64,000 bases of DNA from Pseudomonas brassicacearum (GTDB taxonomy: Bacteria > Pseudomonadota > Gammaproteobacteria > Pseudomonadales > Pseudomonadaceae), in NCBI RefSeq assembly GCF_009601685.2, contig NZ_CP045701.2:2232001-2296000 (forward strand). The letters are read 5' to 3'. The number at the start of each line of letters is the position of its first letter. Positions within the stretch are counted from its first letter, which is position 1. Below the pieces are notes generated by a model, which had not been told where the DNA came from, made no database searches, and saw only the letters and a list, made by a program, of their open reading frames with translations. Made by a program: the position numbers and the translations under genes. Below are positions 17,408-27,619 of the stretch, in pieces.

Positions 17408-18685
17408 TCAGCAGGCTTGCGCGACAGCTTCCTGGCTGAGTTGCACGTCGAAAAAGCCGGTGTCCTCGGCCTCCTTTTCTCGGATCCACAGGTAATCGGC
17501 ATAGGTAACCGCAGGGTCTTCGTGAACCAGATAGATAAAGCCGTAGTTCGTCGAGATCCCGATGGTAGGCGCAACGCTGTCGCCAATTTCAGGGGCCCTG
17601 ATCATCTTGAAGAAACTTGGCCTGGCGCTCAGTTCATCGAGCCAACGGCGATGGATCACTTGGCCGGAGACGCTGTTGATCATCCCGATGACTTCGCACG
17701 TCGCGTTCGATCGGTTGACTTTATCCAGCATCGAATAGAACACCTCGGGATCGGTATAGCAGGCCGCGCAGAGATTGACGGCGTTGACGCCGCGCACGCG
17801 AGTCATCGCGCTGAGCTCCTGGGTCCCCATCATCCGGGCTGCCCACTCGATCAGCATCGGTCCGTTGGCCGTCACCATGACTTCCAGGAACGAGGGGCCG
17901 ATGTTGACGCCGAATGCCTCCAGGCATTGGTGAACGTAAGCGATGATGGGGGCCGCTTCTTCCGAGAGCAGGTCGATCAGCACCTCACGATCGTTGACTA
18001 CCCCGGCGCCTGGCACGGGCTTGCGATTGTCGCGCCAGATCTCGAAGACGAAATGTTCACCGTCGCGGGAAACAGCCTGTACCAGGTACTGCTGGCCAGC
18101 CAGGTATTCCATCGCCAGCAGCGTGTCGTTGATGAGCCCCATTTCGTTGAGTCGGCCCAGCTCCTTGTCCACCGCGTGACGCACCTGCGCCATCTCGTAG
18201 CAGAAATGAATACCGTCCGCCCCGGCGCTGTTGACCGGCTTAATGACCACCGGCCAGCCGTCGATCGTCTCGGTCGCCGCCTCGACCTCACTCGTCTGAT
18301 GAATCAAGGCGACCCGTGCTGCCGGGATACCCATCTGATGCAGCCGCTTGGCCATGTGCCATTTGTCCCGGCGGCAGGCTGACAGCGCCGTGCCGTTGCC
18401 AGGCGTGCCCATCAACTCGCTGAGCTGGTCGGCCAGCTCAACGCCGGACTCGCATCCGGGAATGATGAACGCCGGTTCGAATTCAGCCAATTTGTCCGTC
18501 AGCGCCTTGAGATCTTGCGTCGCGACAAACCGCTGCTGGAAATCCTCTGGCTTGTAGCTGTCCACGTCATATTCAAGAATTTCGGCGGATGTCTGCACAT
18601 GGACGCAGGTTATTCCATACAACTTGAGTTCGTCCGCAAGGCTTGCCCCGGTCGAGTAGGCATCGACGATCACCGCGTATTTCAT
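17408..18685 (-). CDS. ATP-grasp ligase, L-amino acid ligase-like
   Basis: A 425-residue ATP-grasp protein. An N-terminal Rossmann-like domain (KYAVIVDAYSTGASLADELK) precedes the ATP-binding segment WPVVIKPVNSAGADGIHFC and the metal-binding region FLEVMVTANGPMLIEWAARMMG, where the common E-x-N-x-R reads E-x-A-x-R. Related enzymes (BacD, carnosine synthase-like) join amino acids through acyl-phosphates, so it should form an amide bond in the product. AAGGAG precedes ATG 18685, which overlaps the exporter stop by 4 bases. Beta-lysine and cysteine are possible substrates given the neighbours, but nothing in the sequence fixes them. Confidence 0.88.
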   Translation of the reverse strand: MKYAVIVDAYSTGASLADELKLYGITCVHVQTSAEILEYDVDSYKPEDFQQRFVATQDLKALTDKLAEFEPAFIIPGCESGVELADQLSELMGTPGNGTALSACRRDKWHMAKRLHQMGIPAARVALIHQTSEVEAATETIDGWPVVIKPVNSAGADGIHFCYEMAQVRHAVDKELGRLNEMGLINDTLLAMEYLAGQQYLVQAVSRDGEHFVFEIWRDNRKPVPGAGVVNDREVLIDLLSEEAAPIIAYVHQCLEAFGVNIGPSFLEVMVTANGPMLIEWAARMMGTQELSAMTRVRGVNAVNLCAACYTDPEVFYSMLDKVNRSNATCEVIGMINSVSGQVIHRRWLDELSARPSFFKMIRAPEIGDSVAPTIGISTNYGFIYLVHEDPAVTYADYLWIREKEAEDTGFFDVQLSQEAVAQAC

Positions 18686-19671
18686 GTTCTAACTCCTTCG
18701 ACTGAAAGGCGACTAAGGTGGGAATAGCCGTTGTAGGTTGCGGCCAGGCAGATAAGGACCACCCCCGCGAAACTGAACACTGAAAAGGCCAGTCTCGAAT
18801 CAACGGTTTGAAAAATGATGGTGAACAAGGGGGCGGCCGCCAGGATGGCTTCCGTGGTCACTGGTTCGCAGCGCTTTATCCCTTCCTGCAGCAATAGCAA
18901 GGGCAGGATCACGCCGACGAACGCCAGCAAGACCAAGGCGTCGAGATGATCGATGACGGCGGCGATCTCGCTCAGGTTCAAAGAGGTGTAGACGCCGGTA
19001 ATCGCCAGCAAGAGATAGAACCGATGGGCGTAGAGATAGTGACTCGACGCCCCGTGATCCGCGACGACCTTCGAGAGAATGCTGGTCAATGCCATTGCGA
19101 CACCGCACACGAGCATCATCAGGTAGCCCAGCAGCACCTGGTTGCTGTCGAATTCATCCCTGACTGCGGTGCGTCCGTCCATCGAGACCCAGCCCAGGTA
19201 GACGCTGGCCAGTGCGATGACAAGGGCGGCTATATAGTCGGCCCGGATCATGATCGCGGTCGGACGCAACAGCTTGTTCAGCACGAGCGTCGAAATGATC
19301 CCGACCCCGCCCACCAGCGCACTGACGATGGCCGGCTCCACCCATTTCAATGCCAGCAGAAAGGAGATCCAGAGTGCGGCGGAGCTGACGTTCAACATCA
19401 GCAGGCAACGTCGGATGGAGGCCTTTTTTTCCGGAGTCGCAAGCAGCGCAGGCGTCGAGCGTTTCCGGGCCATGTAGCCGAGAAAGAACACAGGCCAGGC
19501 GACGGCGAATAACACGAATGTCGCGATGACACTGTCGAGGCGTTGCAGCAGGATCCCGAAATACACCTCCTTGAGCCCATCGATCACGTTGACAAGCATC
19601 AACGCCGTGATCCCCACAAACAGAGCGTGTGCAGTGCGCATGGTACGGATTCCAATCAAGAAAGCGGTCAT
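18682..19671 (-). CDS. EamA/DMT-family transporter, probable exporter
   Basis: A 329-residue membrane protein with about ten hydrophobic helices arranged as two EamA repeats, as in drug/metabolite transporters. It lies in the inner membrane. ATG 19671 overlaps the JmjC gene stop (ATGA); an in-frame ATG at 19641 has a weak GGA site and is an alternative. It overlaps the ATP-grasp start by 4 bases. A transporter of this family inside a small-molecule operon usually exports the product, which also argues that the cluster makes a released metabolite. The direction of transport and the substrate are inferred. Confidence 0.85.
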   Translation of the reverse strand: MTAFLIGIRTMRTAHALFVGITALMLVNVIDGLKEVYFGILLQRLDSVIATFVLFAVAWPVFFLGYMARKRSTPALLATPEKKASIRRCLLMLNVSSAALWISFLLALKWVEPAIVSALVGGVGIISTLVLNKLLRPTAIMIRADYIAALVIALASVYLGWVSMDGRTAVRDEFDSNQVLLGYLMMLVCGVAMALTSILSKVVADHGASSHYLYAHRFYLLLAITGVYTSLNLSEIAAVIDHLDALVLLAFVGVILPLLLLQEGIKRCEPVTTEAILAAAPLFTIIFQTVDSRLAFSVFSFAGVVLICLAATYNGYSHLSRLSVEGVRT

Positions 19672-20588
19672 AGGGCGGTAAGTGTGCGAATGTTCCCTTT
19701 TCTCGATTGCTTATAGCGTTGGAGCAGCGCTTCTGCCGGCAATGTCCTGGATAACTTCGCGACTTCGTCCAGGCCGCTCTGTATATCGCCCAGGATGCGC
19801 TGGAGTGCAGACTCCGACAGCGTATCGAGCGGGTGAGCCCTGAGTCGTTCGTTCCCATGCAAACGGTCCAGCAGTGCATAGGTAATGATGTCGGCAACAG
19901 TCGGCGGGTTGATCACGAAGCCGATGGAAAAGGACTCTTCATGGGCCACCGTGGCATGCCAATAACCCCGGGGCATGAACGTCGTGGTGCCGGGCTTGAC
20001 CAGCCGCTCCTCGTGGCCTTCGGGCATCGTCAGCGGCAATTTGGCGCCGGTGTAGGGATGCGTACCTTCTTGGTAGAAGCGGTTCGGGTTGTTCGGGAAA
20101 AATGGATAGATGGGGTCTGGTAGCGAAGTGTTTTCGGCGAACCTCCAGGTCTTTTCGCCTTTGATCTGGATCATGAAGTTGGTTTCATGATCGAAGTGCG
20201 TCGCCACTTCCACGCCATGGTTGGCCGCGAACGCCTCGCAGCTGACATAGTGCCTTGGAATGTCGAGTAGCTTCGCCAGTTCATCGCAGGCCAGGGATAT
20301 CGCGGGGAGCGCTTCCAGATCCTTTATATAGACCATCGCGGCGCCATCGTTGTACGGAGCGAGGGCATCGGCGGACCTGGCCACGGTAATACGCTTGCCA
20401 CCTGGAAAGAGCAGGTCGACGGGCCCAGGCAGCGCATTGAACAACTGTCGAATGTCCTGGAATTCTTCCAGGGCCGACAATTGCGTAAAGCGGCTCATTG
20501 CACCGTCGGCGACGTATGAGCGCTTGGGCCAGCACGTGTCGAGGAACACCTCGGTTTGGTCGCCAAACATCTGCTGCAGAATATTCAT
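19668..20588 (-). CDS. JmjC/cupin-like Fe(II)/2-oxoglutarate oxygenase
   Basis: A 306-residue protein with the double-stranded beta-helix features of the ROX/JmjC group: His131-Phe-Asp133 in VATHFDHETNFMIQIKGEKTW, and a distal His211 in FMPRGYWHATVAHEE. These would bind iron, so hydroxylation or another oxidation of an amino acid or peptide is expected. ATG 20588 (MNILQQMFGD) follows AAGGATGGA. A longer form from ATG 20639, overlapping the upstream stop as TGATG, would add a basic 17-residue leader but has no ribosome site. It overlaps the exporter gene by 4 bases. The substrate is unknown. Confidence 0.82.
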   Translation of the reverse strand: MNILQQMFGDQTEVFLDTCWPKRSYVADGAMSRFTQLSALEEFQDIRQLFNALPGPVDLLFPGGKRITVARSADALAPYNDGAAMVYIKDLEALPAISLACDELAKLLDIPRHYVSCEAFAANHGVEVATHFDHETNFMIQIKGEKTWRFAENTSLPDPIYPFFPNNPNRFYQEGTHPYTGAKLPLTMPEGHEERLVKPGTTTFMPRGYWHATVAHEESFSIGFVINPPTVADIITYALLDRLHGNERLRAHPLDTLSESALQRILGDIQSGLDEVAKLSRTLPAEALLQRYKQSRKGNIRTLTAL

Positions 20589-20607
20589 CACGCATTCCAT
20601 CCTTGAA

Positions 20608-20636
20608 GCGGCGCGCATTGCGCGCCGCATTTTTTT
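20608..20636 (+). terminator. intrinsic terminator-like hairpin facing the plus strand
   Basis: Perfect 9-base arms GCGGCGCGC and GCGCGCCGC with a 3-base loop are followed on the plus strand by A and seven Ts. This is a textbook terminator for plus-strand transcription, yet every gene around it is on the minus strand. On the minus strand it falls just before the JmjC ribosome site and could hide it or protect the transcript. Confidence 0.6.
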
Positions 20637-20638
20637 CA

Positions 20639-22198
20639 TCACACGGCCGCGGCTACTGGCTGAGTATTCGACGTGGCGTAGGAGGCGTTTTCCCGCTTGT
20701 AGAGGTAGCCCTCGTAGACGCGGGCAAGCTCATCGCTGCGGGTTTTCAGTTGGCTGGCGGCGCTGGCGAAAAGCGCTTGCTGCTCGTCTCGCGACAGGCC
20801 CACCATTTCACCCTCGGCGCGGCCCAGTGCGTTGAACAGGAGCTTGGCGAGCAGTTCGGTTTCTGATCGTTCATGGCCGATTCGCTGGCAAATGGTTTCG
20901 ACCACCGCGGCATGATCGTGGAAGTGCCAACCCAGTCGGCAAAGACGGAATTTCACCGAGATAGGCGAGTCTTCCCACCAGTTCAGCGAGGCGTCGAGTT
21001 CGGTGTCGGTGATCCCGGAGAACTCCTCCACCAGCTGTTGGTGGCGTTTTTCCCAGAGGGTCAGCAACGACTGGATGCTGCCGAAGTTGTAGGGGGCCGG
21101 GCCATGTATCTTCCAGTTGAGCAACGCCGGGCTGACGTCCTTGGAGTGGCGGATGCCCGTCCGGCTGGCTTCCAGGGTCGAACGTATAGCAGGGGAGTGC
21201 GCCCAGAACTCGGCCATGACGCAGTGGACGATGTTGTTGCGAATCGTCCGCTGCTTGCCGAGGGTGTAATTCTGATGCAGGTGCTGCTGATCGTATTCGG
21301 GACCCTTGAGACCGATGAGGCTGGCTTGCAGGTCTCGGAAGGAAATCTGCCAGTCCCGGATGATCATTTGCGCACGGCTCAACCCGCGGCCTTGTGCCGC
21401 GCGTTTCTGCGCCGTTTCGGTCGCGACATCCAGCAGCATCTGGTAGATGCCCAGGCACAACTCACGCAGGCAGTCAGTGTAATGGGCCCAGCCGCCTTCG
21501 CCCTGGACACCCGGCCAGTCGGCCATCAGTTCATGGTCCGGCACCTGGATCAGCGTATTGCAGAAGCGGCGCACTTCGCGGGCAATGGCTGTCTGCGCGA
21601 TGCCATCTTCAGACAAGCTGTCTTCAGGGTATTGTCCACGGGCCTGCACGACAGGCAGCCAATACGCCGCTTCCCGCACCGCCACGCTGGCCGTACTGCT
21701 GGCGTTCAGCGCCTTTCGCAATTTCGATTCGGCGATGGAATAGTTGAAGCTGGCCATTGCCTGCTTGGCCAGGCCTACCGAGAGTTGGGAAACGGTTTCG
21801 CTGGCATCGATATCACCCTCGACATCGTGATGCACACGGCAGTACCCCAGGTCGAGTCGCGTATGGAGCGGAGCGCCGAGGAATTTATGGTAGATGTCAC
21901 CGTCACTGGAAATGAGTTGGAGAACCGGCGACATGATGAAGATGTGGCTCCCGACCAACTCGGAGATGCGTGGGTCGGGTTGGGAGTTCTCCACTTCAAC
22001 CCACACCGGAATCGTTGACTCATTGACCGCACCGATAAGCTGGGGGTCGTTGAAAACGCTGTCCACCAAGCGATTACAACCATTACAGGACTGGCTATGG
22101 AAATAAATCAGTATCGGCTTGCCAGTCGATTTGGATTGCTCAATGGCGTGGACGTAGGACGTATGGTGGACCCAGTCAATCTTGTTGGTTTCGCTCAT
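20639..22198 (-). CDS. thioredoxin-fold protein with C-terminal DinB-like helical domain
   Basis: A 519-residue protein in two parts. Residues 1-130 look like a thioredoxin domain of the DUF255 type, with CNGC at 38-41 after KPILIYFHSQS. The C-terminal half is helical, and ISVKFRLCRLGWHFHDHAAVVETICQ looks like the metal-binding helix of DinB/YfiT proteins, a fold that includes bacillithiol and mycothiol transferases and the EgtB N-domain. ATG 22198 has GGAAG 7 bases upstream. It is second in the operon, 31 bases after the aminomutase. A thiol-dependent transfer or redox step is plausible. I do not recognise a named family for the whole architecture. Confidence 0.72.
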   Translation of the reverse strand: MSETNKIDWVHHTSYVHAIEQSKSTGKPILIYFHSQSCNGCNRLVDSVFNDPQLIGAVNESTIPVWVEVENSQPDPRISELVGSHIFIMSPVLQLISSDGDIYHKFLGAPLHTRLDLGYCRVHHDVEGDIDASETVSQLSVGLAKQAMASFNYSIAESKLRKALNASSTASVAVREAAYWLPVVQARGQYPEDSLSEDGIAQTAIAREVRRFCNTLIQVPDHELMADWPGVQGEGGWAHYTDCLRELCLGIYQMLLDVATETAQKRAAQGRGLSRAQMIIRDWQISFRDLQASLIGLKGPEYDQQHLHQNYTLGKQRTIRNNIVHCVMAEFWAHSPAIRSTLEASRTGIRHSKDVSPALLNWKIHGPAPYNFGSIQSLLTLWEKRHQQLVEEFSGITDTELDASLNWWEDSPISVKFRLCRLGWHFHDHAAVVETICQRIGHERSETELLAKLLFNALGRAEGEMVGLSRDEQQALFASAASQLKTRSDELARVYEGYLYKRENASYATSNTQPVAAAV

Positions 22199-22229
22199 TT
22201 CTATGCTTCCATTCACGGTGGTTGAACAC

Positions 22230-23627
22230 TTATTTGACGGATTTCAGTACATCGTCGAGCAACTGTGTCCGCGTCGCCGGATTCGTCCAGAGAGCTTGGG
22301 CGTCTGCGGTCAGGGTATGGAGCGGGTCGCAGTAAAGAAAAATCTTGTCCTTCTTTACGGCTGGCGCGCGATAGGCAGCGATGCCCAGGTGTTGGTCGTA
22401 GTAGTCGTAGCTATGGATATCGCGCTTGCCGCCACCGCCGGGCAAATCCACGATGAAATGCGGCGTGTTATGCCCGGCAATCAGGCCACGGGTGGATTTT
22501 TCCAGGGCGATCGAATCGCAAAGGCTCGTTCTGAGTGCTTCGACACCACGGATCATGTCCCCTTGAAAACAGTAGTAGGGACGCACGTTCAAGTAGGCTA
22601 GGCATTCGTTCAAGCGGTGCATGGTCTGCGGGTTGTCATTGACGCCTTTCAGGATGACGGCCTGGTTCCTGACCTCGACGCCACGCTCATAGAGCATCCC
22701 CAAGGCCTTGGCGGTGACCGCCGTTATTTCGTTCGGATGGTTGAAATGAGTGTGTATCGCAATGGACTTGTGCATCTTTCTCGCCCGGTCCGACAAGCGC
22801 GAAATGGCATCGGTCCAGTCGTGATCGCTCTGGATCTTCATCGGCAATACCGCCAACCCCTTGGTGGCGAAACGCATGCGCCGTACATGGGGAACGTCCA
22901 GCAGTCGTTCACCGATCTCGGTGATCTGCCGGGCCTTGAGTCGATAGGCATCGCCGCCCGAGATCACTACGTCCTCGACACTGGAATTGGTTTCTATGTA
23001 GCGCAAGGCAGGTTCCCAGCGCTCGCCGGGGGCGTTGATCTTCTTCTTGGTCACCGCATCGGTGTCCAGCCCCACCGCATAGCTGCGGGTGCAATACCGG
23101 CAGTAGACCGGACAGACATTGGTCGCCAGGAACAACACACGGTCCGGGTAGCGGTGGGTCAGCCCCGGGGCCGGTGAGTCGTCCTGCTCGCCCATGGGGT
23201 CGAGCTTCACCATGGGATGATCGATGGAGATCTCCGAGGCCAGGGGCAGGAACTGGCGCCGCAACGGGTCCAGGTAAGGGTTGTCCCAGTCAATCAGCGA
23301 GAGGATATATGGCGTCAGCCGGATAGACATCGGAGCCATCTGGTGACCTTCTTCAAGGTCTCTCAGGAACGCGGCACTGATTCTGTTCTTGATCAATGCG
23401 CCCAGCGCACCAACGCTGGTAATGGCATTTTTTTCTTGCCACAGATGATTCAGAAACAACTCGACATCAATGTCTTTCCAATGATTCAGGTCGCGCCAGA
23501 ATTCATCACTTCGAAAGGCATATCGCAGCGACAGTAATGGTTTCAGACGCTGGCCCTGAGAAGAATGGGCAATCAATGACTTTAATTGAATGTCAGCAAA
23601 GTCATAATCCACAATGTTACTTGACAT
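22230..23627 (-). CDS. KamA-family radical SAM aminomutase, lysine 2,3-aminomutase-like
   Basis: A 465-residue radical SAM enzyme. The 4Fe-4S motif CxxxCxxC is at Cys172, Cys176 and Cys179; the SAM-binding GGD is at 224-226; the PLP Lys is in DLPGGGGK (Lys401). Asp357 (FQGDM) and Asp394 (FIVDLP) are 37 residues apart, the spacing of the Asp pair that holds the lysine side-chain amine in the clostridial enzyme, so a basic amino acid substrate such as lysine is likely. The C-terminal cysteine cluster of the clostridial protein is missing. It is the first gene of the eight-gene operon. EpmB is a less likely alternative because of length and context. Confidence 0.88.
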   Translation of the reverse strand: MSSNIVDYDFADIQLKSLIAHSSQGQRLKPLLSLRYAFRSDEFWRDLNHWKDIDVELFLNHLWQEKNAITSVGALGALIKNRISAAFLRDLEEGHQMAPMSIRLTPYILSLIDWDNPYLDPLRRQFLPLASEISIDHPMVKLDPMGEQDDSPAPGLTHRYPDRVLFLATNVCPVYCRYCTRSYAVGLDTDAVTKKKINAPGERWEPALRYIETNSSVEDVVISGGDAYRLKARQITEIGERLLDVPHVRRMRFATKGLAVLPMKIQSDHDWTDAISRLSDRARKMHKSIAIHTHFNHPNEITAVTAKALGMLYERGVEVRNQAVILKGVNDNPQTMHRLNECLAYLNVRPYYCFQGDMIRGVEALRTSLCDSIALEKSTRGLIAGHNTPHFIVDLPGGGGKRDIHSYDYYDQHLGIAAYRAPAVKKDKIFLYCDPLHTLTADAQALWTNPATRTQLLDDVLKSVK

Positions 23628-23666
23628 TTGGTGTCGTCCCTTTCAGGTGGCTGCGTCCATAGACTG

Positions 23667-23694
23667 ACAATACTTAATATTTATCTTAAATCAA
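23667..23694 (-). promoter_or_regulatory. candidate promoter of the KamA operon
   Basis: On the minus strand TTGATT and TATTGT stand 16 bases apart in an AT-rich stretch, about 40 bases before the aminomutase start. Match to the sigma-70 pattern is moderate. The 251-base gap 23628-23878 also holds an 8-base inverted repeat (CTGCAATT, 23747-23767) followed by Ts on the plus strand. Confidence 0.35.
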
Positions 23695-23878
23695 GGTGCT
23701 GGTTTGTTTATTTATCCAGTGCTTTTCAAAGGCGAAAGTGTACGTGCTGCAATTTTTTTAATTGCAGTTTTTATCCCGAACATAACCAGGCCAAGCAGTA
23801 TTGTAGGGCGCGTATTGTTCTACGCTGCTCTATCGGCGCCTGAAACGGTTAATGAAGGTATATAGGAGTGCGATGAAT

Positions 23879-25143
<1,265 letters not shown>

Positions 25144-25935
25144 TCAGGGAACGGCAGTCAGCAGGCCATCATTCAACCAGCGGGTGACCAGGGTAGCGCT
25201 ATCGACAAGTTGGGGCTGACCCAGCGCGCTGTAACGCTCCTGGGCGGCGATTAACGCTTCACCCAGGGTCGTGCCCTGCGCCAAGCGCTCCAGCGCCGCG
25301 GCTTCCCAGGGCTCGACCTCGCGTGCTTCGACGCTCCAGCCGTTTCGATAGACGAGGGCGGTGCAGACGTGGCGATTCACTGACGGTAGAGGCTGGCTCT
25401 GCTGGCGGTGGGCGGTCCATATCGCGACCACCGGCCATTCGCAGGGCAGCAGCCCACAGCCCGGCGACAAGGTGAATCGTTGGACATCCAGCCCAGCGCT
25501 GCTCATTGTGGCCAGTGCCCGAGGATCGAGTGCCGTGGCTTCGCGGGCATGAGAGGCAAGGTGGAGGGTCCATTCCAATGACGCCACCGCCGCAAAATAA
25601 GGGTAGGGCGCTACGGGAAGATATTGATCGAGGAAAGTCGGCAGGCGCTCGCCGAACATGCCCAGGTCTGGATGTCGCGATGGATAGCGCCGCCCATAGT
25701 CATAGGCGAGCGAGCGAAAAAAATGATCGCCCACCAGCGCCTTGATGACAGGATAGGTCAAGGCCAACGATTGCTCCTGATGCCGCCACAGCCCGCTGCG
25801 ATAGCGTGCGAAGCGTCGCCGGTCGCCAGCGCTTGCCGTCTCCAACCATCCTTGTGGCAGGACAGAGGGTGATGATGAACAATCCAGCGCCTGGGTAAAG
25901 CTGACCTGCAGCGCGGCCAACTCTTCACGTGTCAT
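25144..25935 (-). CDS. bufC: BufC/HvfC-like protein (DUF2063), partner of the MNIO enzyme
   Basis: A 263-residue protein with the N-terminal DUF2063 region ([19 protein letters not shown], then [29 protein letters not shown] and [22 protein letters not shown]). Such proteins, called BufC or HvfC, recruit the precursor peptide to the MNIO enzyme. ATG 25935 overlaps the bufB stop by 11 bases, as expected for a complex made together. An upstream in-frame codon would add an unrelated 54-residue shadow of bufB. It is followed by the long gap before the DUF2282-cytochrome gene, its probable client. Confidence 0.88.
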   Translation of the reverse strand: MTREELAALQVSFTQALDCSSSPSVLPQGWLETASAGDRRRFARYRSGLWRHQEQSLALTYPVIKALVGDHFFRSLAYDYGRRYPSRHPDLGMFGERLPTFLDQYLPVAPYPYFAAVASLEWTLHLASHAREATALDPRALATMSSAGLDVQRFTLSPGCGLLPCEWPVVAIWTAHRQQSQPLPSVNRHVCTALVYRNGWSVEAREVEPWEAAALERLAQGTTLGEALIAAQERYSALGQPQLVDSATLVTRWLNDGLLTAVP

Positions 25936-26749
25936 GCAACACCTCCCGGGCAATCGTCCGAGCGATCTCGACCTGATCGAGCAGCTCGCCCAGCGGCGGC
26001 AGGCGTGTGTCCCATTCAACCAGTACCGGTACCGGGCCAAACCGGCGCAACGCATTGCGATACAGTGACCAGACCGGTTCCGCCACCGCGCTGCCATGAT
26101 CGTCGATCAGCAGGTCCTCTTCCTGGCTATGGCCCGCCAGATGAAATTCGCGAACAGTCGATTTATCCAGAGCCTGCAAGGCGGCGAGTGCGCATTCCCC
26201 ATGGTTGCACTGATTGACGTGGAGGTTATTGAGGTCGAGTAGCACTGCACTTCCGGTGCGTGCCACCACTTCGGCGAGGAATTGGGCTTCGCCCAGGGTA
26301 TCGCCATGGTAGCGCAAGCTGGTGGAGATGTTTTCGAGCAACAACTGTTGGCCCAACGTATCCTGGACCTGGTCGACCCGGTCACAGACCAGGTCCAGCG
26401 AAGCTTCAACCAGGGGTAGCGGCAGCAGGTCGTTGAGGCACCGTCCTTCAATCGCCCCCCAACTCAAATGCTCGGACACCAGGAACGGATCTACGTCCGC
26501 AGCCAGGCGTCGTATGCGTTCGACATGGGCGCTGGAAAAACCATGGACCGAGCCGATGCCCAGTCCGACGCCATGTAGGCTGATGGGATATCTTTGCGCC
26601 AGGCGTCGCAGAATATGCAGGTCCTTGCCGCCAGGCCCCAAGTAGTTCTCCGTATGAACCTCAAGCCAGTCAACGGCGGGATGGCCCTCCAGGAACGCTT
26701 GATAATGAGGGGCCCTGAGGCCAACACCAATCCGTGGTAATGGACGCAC
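25925..26749 (-). CDS. bufB: DUF692 multinuclear non-heme iron enzyme (MNIO), BufB-like
   Basis: A 274-residue TIM-barrel MNIO protein. Metal-site motifs are present in order: [12 protein letters not shown] (about 27-38), [12 protein letters not shown] with His59, LVSEHLSW with His94, [35 protein letters not shown] and [11 protein letters not shown]. Known BufB and related enzymes oxidise Cys residues of a small precursor into thiooxazole or oxazolone-type groups that bind copper. It begins at GTG 26749 with a poor ribosome site and no better nearby start. It is divergent from a secreted esterase. No stand-alone DUF2282 precursor was found beside it. Confidence 0.92.
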   Translation of the reverse strand: MRPLPRIGVGLRAPHYQAFLEGHPAVDWLEVHTENYLGPGGKDLHILRRLAQRYPISLHGVGLGIGSVHGFSSAHVERIRRLAADVDPFLVSEHLSWGAIEGRCLNDLLPLPLVEASLDLVCDRVDQVQDTLGQQLLLENISTSLRYHGDTLGEAQFLAEVVARTGSAVLLDLNNLHVNQCNHGECALAALQALDKSTVREFHLAGHSQEEDLLIDDHGSAVAEPVWSLYRNALRRFGPVPVLVEWDTRLPPLGELLDQVEIARTIAREVLHDT

Positions 26750-26885
26750 TTTTTATTGACTCGCTTCTCGATGGTCGCCGCTGATCATAGCGCAGTGCCG
26801 GATCGAATTGAGCAACCATTGATAACCGCTGTCTACCGCCGGCACCGTGTCTGCCGTGCGGCTATCGAACGATGGAGGAAGATCG

Positions 26886-27602
26886 ATGTTCAAAGCGCTC
26901 GCCCTGTTCCTGTTGCTGGTCTCGTCCGGGTTGCAGGCCCAGCCCTCGTTGCACACGGACTTGCCGCTCAACTACCTGGCCCAAGTCGATGGGCAAGCCC
27001 GTAACCGCCCGCTGGTGATCTTCTTGCACGGCTCCGGCAGCAACGAACAGGACCTGTTCGAACTCAAGGACGAACTGCCCCGGCATTACAACTACCTCTC
27101 GGTGCGAGCGCCGAAGAACATGGAACAGGACCGTTACCAGTGGTTCGCCAAAAAAGGCGACGGTGCCTACGACGGTGACACTTCGGACCTGAAGGCCAGC
27201 GGCCAGGTGCTGCTGGACTTCATCGACAAGGCTCGGGCCAAGTATTCGACCGACGCGAGCAAGGTCTACCTGGTAGGGTTCAGTCAGGGTGCGATGATGA
27301 GTTACGAAGTGGCCTTGCGACACCCCGAAGCCGTCGGTGGCATCGCCGCGATGGGCGGGCGGGTCCTGTCGGTGTTGCGGGCGGAACTGACCCCCGATGA
27401 GCCGCGCCGGACTCTGGCGGTGTTCATCGGCCATGGCACGGCAGACCCGATCATTCCCTACCACGATGGCACCGAGGCCAACAGTTTCCTGAAGACCCTG
27501 GCGCTGGAGCCGCAATTCCATGCCTATCCGGGCGTGGGCCACAGCATCAGCGCCCTGGAAGTGCAGGACCTGCGGGCCTGGTTGGAGCGGCTCAATCCCT
27601 AG
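26886..27602 (+). CDS. secreted alpha/beta hydrolase, carboxylesterase/phospholipase-like
   Basis: A 238-residue protein with a signal peptide (MFKALALFLLLVSSGLQAQ) and an alpha/beta hydrolase fold of the esterase YpfH/phospholipase type. The oxyanion segment is VIFLHGSGSNEQDLFEL, the nucleophile Ser is in LVGFSQGAMMSYEVA, Asp is in FIGHGTADPIIPYH and His in YPGVGHSIS. It should act in the periplasm or outside on short esters. ATG 26886 follows GGAGGAAG. It is divergent from bufB; a shared promoter region is possible but no joint function is evident. Confidence 0.85.
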   Translation: MFKALALFLLLVSSGLQAQPSLHTDLPLNYLAQVDGQARNRPLVIFLHGSGSNEQDLFELKDELPRHYNYLSVRAPKNMEQDRYQWFAKKGDGAYDGDTSDLKASGQVLLDFIDKARAKYSTDASKVYLVGFSQGAMMSYEVALRHPEAVGGIAAMGGRVLSVLRAELTPDEPRRTLAVFIGHGTADPIIPYHDGTEANSFLKTLALEPQFHAYPGVGHSISALEVQDLRAWLERLNP

Positions 27603-27619
27603 CTAGCGGCTGCATAGGA

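Noticed and set aside
20873..22018. Plus-strand open frame of 381 codons inside the thioredoxin-DinB gene
   Set aside because: No domain motifs, no ribosome site; the opposite strand has a coherent protein in an operon.
23747..23772. AT-rich inverted repeat CTGCAATT with flanking Ts upstream of the KamA gene
   Set aside because: The stem is weak and the T-run is on the plus strand where no gene precedes it, so it is not called a terminator.
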